64,000 bases of DNA from Calliphora vicina (GCF_958450345.1 NC_088784.1:80005747-80069746); one strand, 5' to 3'; positions 48,401 to 60,199 are shown, counted from the stretch's first letter. Notes: generated by a model from the sequence alone, not told the origin. Numbers and translations: made by a program.

Positions 48401-51400
48401 TTTCCTCAATATAATTTTCGAACCTTATAAAGCGATCCAAATCTTCAATAGTTCTGTCAGACATACTTTCGAGAAGTTTCCTATTTAAAATCAGCAAAAT
48501 CGATCCACAAATGGCTAAGATATGAGGAAAAAACCAGGACAACCTTGATTTGAGACCTATTTATGACCTATAACTGGAGTACTAAGACATTAATATAGAC
48601 AATATGGATATCTAATGATAGATATTTCAAAGACCTTTGCAACGACGTATATAAGTCCATAGTAGGTTGGACGTACAATGGTTCAAAATCGAAATAAGTA
48701 TTTTTTAACCCAAATTTTTTTTCATCAAAAAAAAAAATATATTGCAAAACCAAAAAAAAAAATTTTAAATTAAAAAAAAAATTAAAATAACAATTCGAAA
48801 AAAAAATTTCCAAAAAATGAAAAAAACAACTTTGCCAAAAAAAATAAATTTTGTTTACCTAAAAATATCTAAAATTTTTATTTTGAAGTATAATTTGGTG
48901 ACGGTATATAGCTCTCTTAATTGTTTAATAAAAATATAGTTGTTAAGCGTATATCGAATGTATTCTTTTCAAATAATGTTGCCCTAAAACCCCAAAAATA
49001 TGCAACATATTTCACCCTCAATTTTATCATTTTTGATTAAAAGTATTAATATGGAAGCAAAAAATATAGTTTTAGGATATTTATAAGCTACATAAAAATA
49101 AACAAAAAATCCTTAGGTTTTATTTTGAAAGTAGTATGTATAATCCGCTTGTTTTTAAAATGAGATAAGAAAAGTTTTGCGTTTAAAAAATATGTACAAT
49201 TTATGTTATTCATCCAGCAACCATTTAGTAATACCACTTAAACGATGTTTGCTGATATATTCATGGATTAAACAAAAAAAAATGCACTATAAATCAAAAA
49301 ATATGCAGAAATATGCATTATAAATAGAAATCAATGCACTATAAAATTTAAAATATTCGAAAAAATATTCATTAATATAGAATTATGACCTGAAACTATA
49401 AAATATTATTCTGGTTTATTATCTACAAATATGCATTTGCCTTAAAATCGCAGTACAGTTTATTAATGTACTAAAAACGGAACAAAACGGGGTTAAACTA
49501 TATTAAGTTTCATAGGCTGATATGAAATTTAAGACTTTATAATAAATTTTTTCTGCACAACAGATTCCCCAAATTGTTTAGTTTTATTAAATAAACTTTA
49601 TATTCAAAAGCTAAACAGAAAGATACACTTTTGTACAATATTTTTACATTTTAACAATTAAATTTAAATAAAAAAAAAACAAGAAAGTATGGTCGGTCAA
49701 GCCCGACCATATAATACCCTACACTAAGTAAAAGAGCAAAAACATTTTTCTTTTAAAATATCAATAATTTATATTCGTGAGTGATTTTCGGAAGTGGGCC
49801 TTATATGGGAGCTATGACCAATTATGGACCGATCACCATGAAATTGGGTCGTGTGATTTATGTCTATATGAAAGTTAACTATGTTGAATTTTGTGTGTAC
49901 CAGCATTTTTAAGCGATTTATGCACGCTAGTCATTTTCGGAAGCAGGTCTATATGGGACCTATGACTAATTATGGACCGATCCTAACAAAATTTGGTGAC
50001 ATGAATTTTGTATATATAAAATTTATTTGGAGCGGAATTTGTGGAGATACATATATAAATTAAACGTTTATGACCGATAAAGTCCAATTTCGGGAGGACA
50101 TTTGTATGGGGGCTAGGTGAAGTAATGGACCGATTTCAGCCAGTTTCAATAGGCTTGGTCCTTGGGCCGAAAAAATAATATGTACCAAATTTGATCGAAA
50201 TATCTTCAAAATTGCGACCAGTACTCTGCGCACAAAGTTTACATGGACAGCCAGCCAGACGAACGGGCGAACAACGTTTAATCGACCCAGAATTGATTCT
50301 AAGTCGATCGGTATACTTTAAGGTGGGTGTTAGAAATATATTTTTGGCGTTACAAACATCTGCACAAACGCATTATACCACCCCCACTATGGTGGTGTAG
50401 GGTATAAAAAAACTGTTCAGTACCTTTGACCAATATTTATTTAAATATAGTCAATTCATTTGCATATGCTCATACAATTGCAATTATTAACAATTTAAAT
50501 AATTAAAAAAAATGGAAACAAAATCTACTGAATCATACACTCTATACAAATTACACTGAAATTAGATCATATTTCTGTGATAACAGAAAATTAAATAAAT
50601 AAATTATTAACACCAGGCAACTTAAGTTGAAAAATTTAAATTTAAAAGTACAAAGAAATGCACTTGAGTATAAAATTTAATAGAAAACTGTTTCCCCCTT
50701 ATCTAGTGTAAAATGGTTTAATGAAAGCATGTTCTTAATTTTACAAACAATCTTTCTACTAACTGAAGCACATCATCATATATCCATTTGTATATAATAT
50801 ACATAGATATACAATATAAATTTATGTATGTTCGTGTATAATGTAGTAAGAAAGAATATGGTTTGGAGAAGAATGAAAAACAATTATTCATGCATTCAGA
50901 TTTCAAAGTCAAAATGGAATGTACGTTTTCATGTATGTTTGTATGTATGTTTGTTTGTTTGGCTGACTGAATGGATGAATTGTATATTAAGCATTCTCTT
51001 ATATATGTATGAACATTTCAATGGTATTTATTATAAAACTTTTAAAATTAAAAAACAAAACAAAAACTATACTAATTAAACCTAAGCATGAAGAATAAGA
51101 ACCTACTACAAATATTTCTTGTTTCCACATTATTTTGAGAATATGTAGTTAGCAAATAATTAATGAGAAAATAGTCTGTGAATGAATAATGGAGAACAAA
51201 AAATACAGAAAAATAGAGAAAGAAAATAAACTACATCAACAATTAGAAATAAAAGAAAAAACGCTAAATATAACTATAAACAATTTAAGCGATGATGTTA
51301 TTATATATTCTGTCCAATCATAATTGCTAGAGGTGTTTTTTTATTTTGAATTTTTCCGGTTATTTGTTAAAATACAATATATAGTGAGAGCCATTTAATC

Positions 51401-54400
51401 ATACTAAAAACATATACAATAAAATATAACAAATATTTTATTTCACAGGAGTCCCATTGAAATATCTTAAAACTCATTTTTTATTTTGGAAAAAAACAGT
51501 CACAGGTTTCTATATTAAGAACAGGTGTCTGTATCAGTATCAGTACTATCCAAACTGATCAATTTTGAAGTAAATCTTTTGGTTTAGCCGATATTTGTTC
51601 TATAATAGCTAAAATTAATGATATAAAAAATCGGATATTTAAAAAAATAAAGAATACCAAAGAATAAGATTGAAAAAAATGTTTGGCGAAAAAAAAATTT
51701 ATTGAAAAAATAAGTTTTTCGTGAAAATAAATTATAATAAAAAACAATTTTTTGGTGAAAACAATTTTTGGTGATAAAATTTTTTTTTCGTGAAAATGAT
51801 AAATCCATTTAAAAATAATTTTTCTCTATATTGGCCAATTATTGGTCCGAATTTATATGACATTATATACGTCGTTTGAATGGTCTTTGTCTGTCATTAG
51901 ATATCCATATTGTCTTTGTTAATGAATTAGTAATCCAGATATACATAGATGAAAAATAGGTAAACAAAAATCGATGTAGTCATGTTTTTTGCTTATATCT
52001 CAGTTATTTATTGTCCGTTTTTATCGAATTTAAATAGCAACCGAACTGGACTATAGCAGATTGATTTAAGTTATTTTAGGACTTTGGAAAGTTGATGTCA
52101 ACAGGCTGACGGACATGACTTTATCGACTTCGCTATCTATAAAGATCCAGAATATTTGTGAATACTTTATGGACGGGGCACGTCTGGACTATAAAGCGGT
52201 ATTGCAACATGTGGACAAGCGTTGTCATGATGAAATATTACGGTTTCATGTCTGGACGCATATTATTGGCCTTTTCGGTCAATGCTCGCTTCAAATGAAT
52301 CAGATGAGTTCGGTAAAGTTCCTTGCGATGGTTTGGTCAGATTTCAGCAGATCATAATAGATAGGACCATTTTGCTCCCAACAAATACAGAGCATTACCT
52401 TAGCGCCATGGATATTTGGTTTTGATATCGATTCGGCTGCTTAGCTGGGCTTCACAGTGTGATTAATTTAAACGAAGTTTTTCAATAATAGTATTAGAAA
52501 TTTGCTGAGAGAGCAAATCGCAAACAATACGCGTGAGTTTCAAATCATGCAGAAACATGTTTGGCGATTTGCAACTCACATGCGATTTGATAATTGTACG
52601 AGTGTCAGAATTTACCTGTATATATTTTAATAATAAATAAGTTCTTATTTAACACGTTTTAAAGTATTTAAATTATTATCTAACCACAAACCTACACAAT
52701 TAATACATTTCATATACAAAATTGTCTTGACATTGACACATCAAATACAAATAACGTTTTGACGTCATAATTATCACAAAATGAATGCAAGTGTTTTATA
52801 ATTAAATAAAAAAAATACGTTTATACGTGTTTTATTAATTTAATTCGTCAGAGTATAAAAGAAAAATGTTAAAAATTTTCCGAAAATCCATAATTTTATA
52901 ATTTTTAGTAATAAATCAAATTGAAAATTATTGAATGTTAATAATAATGCAATTTGCAAAATGCAATTTGCTTTAATGAAATTATAAAAGTTGTAAGGAA
53001 ATTTAAATTTTACATAATTTAAGTAAATACAACTTTAAGAATTTATTTTTTTAATTCAGTTTTTTTAATATTATTGGAATATGTGTAACCATGTTTTAAT
53101 TATACGAACACAATTGTGTAGGTACAAAATTTTTCTTGTACGATACATTATGGAATGCACTCTGTAAATGCACAAAATGGAAGTTGTTTTATAAATAGAT
53201 TCTTATATAATACAGATAAATAAAAAGAAATGTGAACGCTACTAAAGTATACAATTCTTTTAAAGAATAAAACTAAATATGTTAAAGTTTAGAGAAAATC
53301 CATAATAGCAAAAATATAATTATATGTAAGTATGTAGGAAAGAAATAAATAAACATATGGAATCAATTATGGTAGCAGAGCAATGGCATTAAAGTGCACC
53401 ATTTCCATTTTGTATTGTTTAGAATAAGAAATGTAAATTTGTTTATGTTTTTGTTCAATGATTGAATGAATTTTTAATTAAATTTTCAAATCAAATTAAA
53501 TTGTATCTCTTAACTATTCCATCAATGAATTTATTACAAATTAATTCATAGGCTTACTTCTTTAGTACTTTAAACTTATTGAATTTATTTTTTTGAGAAT
53601 TCATTCTTTATGATTACATTTTTCTTAAAAATTTTAAATCTTATACAAAACGTCTTTAAACTATTTTTTTCAGTTCTTCTGATGATTAAAAACAAAAACA
53701 AATTTAATCAAGAAAACATATTTCAATTCAATTTGGATTAGAATTGAATTAACACAAATTTAATCATTCAAAGGCTGAACTAATTTTACTATGAATTAAT
53801 TCATAATGCAATGAATGAATTCTATTCAAATAAAGAGCCTTTGAATAAAGTTAAATAATGCGTTTTGGCGGGAATGGTTTTATGTAATAAAATGTTGAAT
53901 TTTCAATTTGTTGGTCCAATTTTAATGTTGCTTCTGGTAATTTCTTTATTAATAAATATTTCAAAAGTTTGACATCCTGGCCATGAAACGTGAAACAAAG
54001 GAAAGTAAATAAAATCAAAACGAAATGTCGAAAAATTTGATTTTATGTAAACAAAAATATGTTAATTGCAAAATATAAAATTGAAGTGATTAAACACATG
54101 ATAGGGGTAAATATAACTCTCCCTAATAATTCTAATAATAAAAATTCGGGTTAAAATTCCCCGATTCTGGGCTCTTATAGGTGTTACATACGTTGTTAAA
54201 AAGGTATTCTTATCTTAAACCTTATTCTCAAATGTGTATTCTTCCTTATATATACAGTGACCGACAAAGGTCTACATACGACCATTATTTTCGTAACTCG
54301 CGGACTTCTAAACCATAATAAGTAAGAGTAAAGATGCAGTTTTATTTCAAATGCATTTTTAGTAATATAACAAAAATATTTAAAATTAATTTAACTTTTA

Positions 54401-57400
54401 TTCACAAAAAATTAAAAAAATATGTTGACAAAAGTCTACATACGATCTGTACACTAAATAAACAGTTTTCAGCGAATACAAATTTTCATTAAATTCAATA
54501 TTTCGTTGGGCCACCACGGGCATCTACAAGCGTCTGGGCATCGAAGCAACTAAATTTTCCAGTTCTGCGGACGTTATATTTTGCCATTCTTCTGGAAGGT
54601 TCTTCTTTAACATTGGTGCACAAGTAATAAGATGTTTTAGGATCTTCCGTTGTAGAATTTCCCACACGTGCTCAATAACATTTAAGTCTGGGCTTTGAGG
54701 TGGTGTGTACAATTGTCATGGGACATGGTATAGTAGCCAATCTTTGACAATTTGAGACCAATGTTTCGGATCGTTATCTTGCTGAAAAATCCAACTTTAA
54801 CCAAGAGTTAAAATATCAAGGGATGCTCTCAAATTTTGTTCCAAAATGGATTTGTACAGATAACGATCCATATTATCCTCAATAAACACTAACTTTCCCA
54901 CTCCAGAAGCAGCAACAGTACCCCAAACCATCACACTGCCAACGCCATGCTTAACTGTAGCGAGTAAGTTTTTCGGATCCATTGTTGTATTTGTTTTGCG
55001 CCATACTTTATCTCTCCTATCACTTCCAAATATGTTATACTTCAACTCATCAGTGAACAAAACTCGCTTCCAGAATTCCATGTCCTTTTCAAAGTGCTTT
55101 TGGGCGAATTCCAAACGAAGTTTGCGATCCGTTCGCAAAGAACCTTAAATAATAAATTACCATTATTATTTAAGGTTCTTTGAATTGTTCGTGGATGAAC
55201 AATAACTTCTGATCTTGTTGTGAGTTCTTTGGCCAATTTTGTGGTATTTACTTTTGAGTTTTTGTTGACTTCTTTTAAAATGAAGTTACATCTTACATTT
55301 TTACGATGTAGTTTCTTTGGGCGACCACTTCGCAGCTTGTTTTTAACTCTACCAGTGTTTTCAAAGTTACTGAATATTGTTTGAACTGTAGACTTAATAA
55401 ATTGCATGCTTATCTGTTAGTATTCAAAAAAAACCAGGACATGCTGTGGTAGTATGTAGACTTTTGTCAATGTTTTTTTTATTGTTTTTTTATGAATAAT
55501 TTTGCAAGTTTACATTGCAACAACATTTTTTTTTTTTGGTGCATAGCAATAAAAATAGATTTCAAACAAAACTGCATTATTTTTTTTATTTACCGGCTTT
55601 TCTCTAATAAAATGGCAAAAATTGTGGTCGTACGTAGACTTATGTCGACCACTGTATCAGTAGTTACCAAATGATTTACGAGTGTTTTCGTCATGTAGAT
55701 TATTTAGGAAACGTTTTCTCGATCATTTTCGCAATATAGTCAATTAATAATTTTATAATTTTTAGCTCTCCTAGATACTGAAAGGTACTAAAAGGGTGTG
55801 TCTCCACTGATAGGGAGTTATAAAACAAATTATATACGTCATATCAAAAATTGAGGTTGTACATTTAAATTTTTTTTCAATTCGTATCAATTTAACTTCA
55901 TTGAGTTCATTTTTCATTTAGCTAAACGCATATTTTTTGGATTAATCATGTGATAATACTACTAAGAACGCATTGAACCCTGTTTGTATTACAAAAAAAA
56001 AAAATATTTTAAGTAAAATTGAGAAAATACATTTGCGTTTGAGAATGATTTAAGTTTTGCATATGATATCAAAATTAGAAAATACTATTTTGCAAACATT
56101 TTGTTCAATTCAAACTCTAATTTTAAATGTGAAATTCAAACATTTGTGAATTGAGTTTGATATCAAATGAACATAACGTAATATTCCAAACGTTTGTTCG
56201 GATAGAGGCACATCAAAGCTCAATTCACAAAAAGCATATTGTGGAATAATTACACAGTGCAAAATACACGGTCACGACTCTACTAACAAAGGGTGACCAA
56301 TTTTTTTTATGGGCCTCCAAAGATTCTGAATTCAGACTTGGTGATACCGATTAACAATATATGAGAATAATAATACAGCTAAGCGTCCACAAAACAAATT
56401 ATGTATGCATTTTTTTTTTCCAAAAATAGCCTTTTCGTGTCATTTTCTTGAAAAAAATATAGGAAGAAAATTGGGAATCACCAAAATCAATCAATACTGT
56501 TCAGTGCGTGTGTTTTTCCAAAAGTCTTCATTTGTTGCACAGCATTATTGATCAATCTGGTAAAATCAATCGTACTTACTAATGAACCTTTTTAATGAGA
56601 AGGCTCTGTCTGAGGTGGAGCCTCAATTTATGGTCAACAAAAAAAAACTGCAATATATTTGAAATTTGTGTGATGGTAATGGTTTTAAGCATTTTAACAC
56701 ATTATTTATGATATTATTGATTTAAATAAATAATAAAATAGTTTTCGCAAATCATATGGTATGTATAAAATGTATTTACATATTTTTATATATGATTAAT
56801 ACTTTATTCCATTTCATCATATGTATGAAAATATGTTGCATTGGTATTTGGCTGTGGCACACGCACGCACGCCTTTTTTGATGACAACACAACACTATAC
56901 TACACTGTAGCAGACATTAAAACAACAGAAGTGGTATAGAAAAATTAAACCAATTCAACTAAATACTCCCACACACATATACGATATTTTATACATTGTT
57001 TTTTGTTTAAGCTAAATATATATGGATGTTTGTATAGTGTTTTTAGTATACTTATATATTTTTAAGTATATAGTCACATATTGGAGTATATCGTCGCTCC
57101 ATCTACAAAAAAAAAAATGGTGTATTTGTTAACATTCAATTGGTTTCATAAATTACATTACTCATTTTTGAACAAGTAGCTTTATGTGATACTAATTTTG
57201 TAAATAGACGTTTAATATATCTTTAAGTTGGTCGGATAATAATGTGATACATATGGTGATCTTTTTTCAGGAGCAGCGACGATATGTATGCCGGCTTGGT
57301 TTGTTTTCAAGAATGTACACTATTTGCAATTGTTTTTGAAAATGTACCGTTATTTTCAATTAATATTAATTAAGATATTAATTATTTTAGTTTGTGCGAT

Positions 57401-60199
57401 TTCACATAAAATATGTATAACGACATCATATTTCATTCATTACATCTCTATTTATTATTCTTATATGTATACAGTGAGCCTTAAAAGTAAGTAAACAGCA
57501 AAAATTATTTGATTTTTTTTAAGATAATGAAGATCCTAAAATCTATCCATCGATTAAAATTTTAAAGTTTCGGTTTGTTGGAGATTGGGTTGTATAATAG
57601 ATTCGGCTCTGAAAAACAAAGATTTAAGTCGGCCTATAATGAGCAGCGAAAAATTCACTGGTGTTTACTGACTTTTGATGCTAATTTATTTATAATCCAA
57701 ATCAATTATAGTTTTTGAAAAGCTCATGGAAATGGTGTTGCAATAGTGGAGAAATATTCATGAGTCATAAATAAGTCTTATTGTTAACCGAGAAGTAGAG
57801 TAATAAAGATGGTGGAACATGTGAATGGATGGTTGTTAGCAATGTCTAGCATATGATGATTTTATATGTTGACTTTAATATGTACAAATATATGTATATG
57901 TATAAATATGTATATTTTAAATAATTTGCTTATACACACACGCATTCAAGGTTTATATCGGAAAATATAATTTAATTGTGAGATAAATTACGTACTTTGA
58001 TGAAAGTTATTAATTAACTTAAAGAGATATTAAGATATAAAATAATAAACTACAAAACGTCGAATATTAATTATTTATCTGTGGTAAACACTTATCTATG
58101 GAAATTAAAAAAAAAAATAAGTTTTTTGCTCATGTATGTACACTTGAAAATGTGTTAACATTTTAGAAAAAGTCAATACTCCCAATATGCAAACATAAAT
58201 GAACTTATGACACAAGCATTTATTCAAAAATACTCTGGTTTTAACCTTTTATCCTATAACCAATGCTTTACAATGGTTTCTGCTAATTAACTACTAATTT
58301 AACTAAAGGGTGTTTTTTTAGACGCACTTTTCTGTGACAGCTGATATGACAGTTCTCGGTTTTTTTTGAGTTTAGTTTGGATTGATTCGTAATACGTAAA
58401 AAAATACGTGAAAAAATTAAAAATTTTTTTACCGGTTTATCTTGATAATAGCAACAAAGATAAATTTTAATTCAACAGCATATTTGGGTAAACATTTAAT
58501 TTTAAATTCAATAAAAAAATTATTTACATACAATTTTCATTTGTAATTAATATTGTATATAATATACCTAGATTGCATACTTATAGTAAATTTTTTAAAT
58601 CTCAAATAAATAATTTATTTAAACGTTTTTAGTGATAAAATTTTTGTTAGATTGCTTTATTTACACAAAAATACATTTATATGCACTTCAATTGAGTAAA
58701 TATTAAATTGATATAAACTTTATATTATAAAGAAAATTTTATTATTTTTTAAAATTTATTTTTATTATTTGATCTTTAATTTAATTTTATGTAAATTTTT
58801 CTATTTGTTTTGACAGGCATTTAAATCTGAGTTTAAGATATATATACCTGAGTTTAAGATATATACTATGTACAAATTAAAAAAAGAGCTTCGAATTAAT
58901 TAATTAGTTCTATTTAAGTTTAATTCACTAAAATCTTACATCTATTATGATTAATTTTTTGTAAATTCAATTGTTATAGGTATAAATTTAATTGCCTTTT
59001 AATCATTTGCAAAATGAATTAAAAAACATTTTTGTTAATAGATTCGAATTCAAGAAAACTTGAAGGATTCAATAAGGAATTAATTTTATAAAGAATGATT
59101 TCTCAAAGAAATTAATTCAATACATTTGAAGTATAAAGGAATTAAGCCTATGAATTAATTCATAATGAATTCATTAACAGAATACCTAGTTAAGAGATAA
59201 AATTTATTTTTATTTCGAACCCCCTGCTTCTATATCTCATGCTAGTACTTTGACAGAAAATGTAAAATGTGTTTTGCTATTGTAACAAAAACAAAATACC
59301 TATATTTAAAATTTTACACTCAAAATAAATAATTAATTATTGCAAGCCTTTCCTTAGGTATACACAATTTGTGTAAACATTTTCAAAAGCGATAACATTT
59401 TCATTAGATTGCTTTATTTACACAAAATTATATCCATATCCACCTTAAATGTTCATGTACAAAGTAATAAACAATTATCGTTAACTCGAATACCACACAT
59501 CCCGATGACTTTTGAATTTACTTATAAATCAATGAAAAATTTAACAAGCAACAAAGAAAGGACCTCGCTTAAATTAAGTTCATACACCTGTCATGTATTG
59601 CTTTTGTTTTTTTACATATTTGCTTTGCTCCTACAATTCGTAGTTTGATCCCTACCAATAAATATTTGTTGTATTATACAATTGGGGGTTGTTGTTTTTA
59701 TATCTGTTTTATAGGTTTGAATATGTATATAGTTTTGCTATTGTTGTCGATGTTGTTGTTTTTTTGTATAACAAAATGGCAACACTTTATTATTGACATT
59801 AATTTCATTTGTTATTGTTGCCTTTGATGTAGACGTTTCGTTGTTATATTTTGTTTTGTATATGTATATTGAGTATAGTGGAAAAAAGAAGAAAAAAAAC
59901 ACAAAAGGGGGGTTATGGACAAAATGACGTCATCTGACAATTAAACCTAACCCCAAAATAAATACACAAAACTAAAGTGAAAAATTGTATTCTATAAAAA
60001 TAGTTTTTGGAATTAATAAAATAAAAAGAACTTAAACATCAAAATAACTTACCGCTATGGAAAGACAATTTTCTTCGGAGCTATTAGGAAATTTAACAAC
60101 AAACTTTGAACCGGCTTTTTCTTCGCTGTCGTTTAGTGGACGAAAACGACAGACGACTTTAATACTATCCTCTGCTGGTATTTCACGTTCAGCAGACAT
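42022..60199 (-). CDS. Khc: Kinesin heavy chain (kinesin-1 motor)
   Basis: Four coding exons, minus strand: 60199-60053, 45159-44700, 44619-42740, 42459-42022. They join in phase to 2925 nt, 974 aa plus stop; Drosophila KHC is 975 aa. The start MSAEREIPAED is identical to Drosophila as I recall it. I chose it over an upstream in-frame ATG in the same frame because it has the CAAAATG context and matches the family start. Motor domain about residues 1-340: P-loop GQTSSGKT 92-99, switch I around NEHSSRSH 205-212, switch II DLAGSE 238-243. Then neck linker and neck coil to about 380, an Ala/Pro-rich hinge near 403-423, long coiled-coil stalk, and a tail with QIAKPIR (IAK motif 942-944) for autoinhibition. 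The protein walks to microtubule plus ends using ATP, with kinesin light chain, carrying organelles, mRNA and vesicles. The gene appears intact. Intron 1 is 14.9 kb, intron 2 is 80 bp, intron 3 is 280 bp. Confidence 0.97.
42740..44619 (-). CDS. Khc: Khc coding exon 3 (switch regions, neck and stalk)
   Basis: It encodes residues 203-829 in one 1880-bp exon: switch I and II, the end of the motor, neck, hinge and most of the coiled-coil stalk. The stretch 403-423 is rich in Ala, Pro and Val and is where this protein departs most from Drosophila. The donor is GTGAGT at 42739-42734. Confidence 0.97.
44700..45159 (-). CDS. Khc: Khc coding exon 2 (P-loop part of motor)
   Basis: It encodes residues 50-202 and the first base of codon 203: the P-loop GQTSSGKTHTMEG, then SYYEIYMDKIRDLLD and ending HIAVT. 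The acceptor is CCTTTTCAG and the donor is GTAAGT at 44699-44694. Confidence 0.96.
45388..46083 (+). repeat. Near-complete DINE-1-like element in Khc intron 1
   Basis: It starts TATACCCTTCACCTCCGTGA with an inverted GTGAAGGGTATA, then GACCCTATAAAGTATATACA, TTCTGGATCCTTATAGATAG and TCTGTCTGTTGAAATCAAT. It continues through ATGGATATCTAATGATAGAT and ends GGTGAAGGGTATATAAGAGT followed by CTCTTACTTGTTTT. Within it a block (TAAGTTGGAC.TACAATGGGT) is duplicated near 45765 and 45835. It is non-coding. Confidence 0.75.
46084..46931. other. Khc intron 1 sequence, nothing recognised
   Basis: AT-rich intronic sequence with no coding motif or repeat family that I recognise. Confidence 0.45.
46932..47791 (+). 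mobile_element. Mariner remnant, internally deleted
   Basis: Candidate inverted ends CACAGTGGTTTTATTGCAAA (46935) and, on the right, the complement of CACAGTGGTGCAGCAATTTA. The open frame 47029-47365 encodes the N-terminal DNA-binding half of a mariner transposase: RHMLEVLLYFFNLKKCTAEA, AHRLL, TCERWFVWFRSGDFDTEDK and ATQAAISKRLRA. After 47365 the frame shifts (ERRFSMSEMIHERNKK), then jumps to broken pieces matching the middle (NNPWC..NECSVFVGTKR, YYELLKSDQTIT). The catalytic core is largely deleted, so it is inactive. Confidence 0.8.
47792..48245. other. Khc intron 1 sequence, nothing recognised
   Basis: No motif or repeat that I recognise. Confidence 0.4.
48246..48926 (+). repeat. DINE-1-like element, second intronic copy
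   Basis: It starts TTATACCCTTCACCTTCGTG/AGAAGGGTATA. It continues with TATCATTCCGTTTGTAATTT, lacks the CTGGATCC...CCGTCTGTC block kept in the 45388 copy, then resumes with AATCTTCAATAGTTCTGTCA and ATGGATATCTAATGATAGAT. It ends in a poly-A-rich stretch and TATAGCTCTCTTAATTGTTT. Confidence 0.7.
48927..49675. other. Khc intron 1, no gene
   Basis: AT-rich sequence; words ATATGCA.T are frequent at 49270-49440 but there is no ordered repeat. No coding motif. Confidence 0.4.
49676..50412 (+). repeat. Dispersed repeat family A, complete copy
   Basis: The left end is a hairpin, TATGGTCGG-TCAAGC-CCGACCATA, followed by ATACCCTACAC. The right end is ACCACC-CCCACTAT-GGTGGT followed by GTGTAGGGTAT, so an 11-bp ATACCCTACAC inverted pair bounds the element. 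The interior matches 11585-12240 block by block. There is no coding frame. The class is unknown; a Helentron-related or other non-autonomous element is possible. Confidence 0.75.
50413..51580. other. Khc intron 1, no gene
   Basis: AT-rich, with a TATGTTTGTATGTATGTTTG run near 50935. No coding motif or known repeat seen. Confidence 0.4.
51581..52149 (-). repeat. DINE-1-like fragment, minus orientation
   Basis: It shows GGTCTTTGTCTGTCATTAGA, TATCCATATTGTC, TAATCCAGATATACATAGAT, then ACGGACATGACTTTATCGAC and CTATCTATAAAGATCCAGAA, in the reverse order of the 45388-46083 copy. Confidence 0.6.
52150..52460 (-). pseudogene. Mariner transposase fragment (catalytic middle part)
   Basis: The minus strand in mixed frames reads KPNIHGAKVMLCICWEQNGP, IYYDLLKSDQTI and then RHETVIFHHDNACPHVAIPL, which carries the second catalytic Asp (HDNARPH in the family). 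It is the same subfamily as 46932-47791, sharing the block with CCATGG.GCTAAGGTAATG (47500 plus, 52405 minus). Frameshifts and loss of both ends show a dead fragment. Confidence 0.75.
52461..54254. other. Khc intron 1, no gene
   Basis: AT-rich sequence. A loose inverted word pair (GCGATTTGCAACTCACATGC and, at 52505-52535, GAGAGCAAATCGCAAAC..GTGAGTTTCAAATC) may be part of a small foldback at 52495-52590. No coding content. Confidence 0.4.
54255..55654 (-). mobile_element. Tc1-type transposon with IR/DR ends, nearly complete
   Basis: This 1400-bp element is flanked by TA (54253-54254 and 55655-55656). The left end is CAGTGACCGACAAAGGTCTA and the inverted right end is CAGTGGTCGACATAAGTCTA, both followed by CATACGACCA or CGTACGACCA. 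Inner copies GACAAAAGTCTACATAC lie at about 54426-54442 and, inverted, at about 55452-55468, giving roughly 165-180 bp of double-repeat spacing at each end. The one transposase gene inside is on the minus strand. Confidence 0.9.
54524..55407 (-). pseudogene. Tc1-type transposase, frameshifted
   Basis: Three consecutive minus-strand segments make up one transposase. 55407-55140 carries the two-part DNA-binding region with the RSGRPKK hook and HPRTIQRTLNN. 55138-54797 runs RTDRKLRLEFAQKHFEKD, WKRVLFTDELKYNIFGSD (first Asp), and KHGVGSVMVWGTVAASGVG. Then IFQQDNDPKHWSQIV (second Asp, about 54750-54785). 54712-54524 carries QSPDLNVIEHVWEIL (the Glu) and ends LVASMPRRL. Frame changes occur near 55140, near 54795 and near 54715, so it is inactive, though the catalytic positions are all readable. 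It is different from the 34956 element. Confidence 0.85.
55655..57470. other. Khc intron 1, no gene
   Basis: AT-rich intronic sequence with short A and T runs. No coding motif or repeat family recognised. Confidence 0.4.
57472..57684. mobile_element. Possible small Tc1-like MITE
   Basis: TA then CAGTGAGCCTTAAAAGTAAG at the left. At the right, the inverted GCATCAAAAGTCAGTAAACA pairs with GCCTTAAAAGTAAGTAAACA of the left. That gives roughly 20-30 bp of imperfect inverted repeat around 150 bp of unrelated DNA. The right boundary is uncertain. Confidence 0.4.
57685..60052. other. Khc intron 1, donor-proximal part, no gene
   Basis: AT-rich. GAGTTTAAGATATATA occurs twice at about 58830 and 58851. 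At 58309 AAAGGGTGTTTTTTTAGACG resembles the start of a repeat I have seen in other flies, but I could not find its end. No coding motif. Confidence 0.35.
60053..60199 (-). CDS. Khc: Khc coding exon 1 (motor N-terminus)
   Basis: It encodes residues 1-49, including IKVVCRFRPLN, the first beta strand of the kinesin fold. The donor is GTAAGT at 60052-60047. The exon ends at a codon boundary and joins to GKVYLFD in exon 2, almost 15 kb away. Any untranslated exon further upstream was not identified. Confidence 0.95.

Noticed and set aside
48225..48813. 105- and 81-codon minus-strand frames in Khc intron 1
   Set aside because: Both lie inside a DINE-1-like element. Equivalent frames recur only where the repeat recurs (for example near 34712-34993), and they are not conserved as protein.
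52115..52357. 80-codon plus-strand frame
   Set aside because: It spans the junction of a DINE-1-like fragment and an antisense mariner fragment, so the frame is fortuitous.
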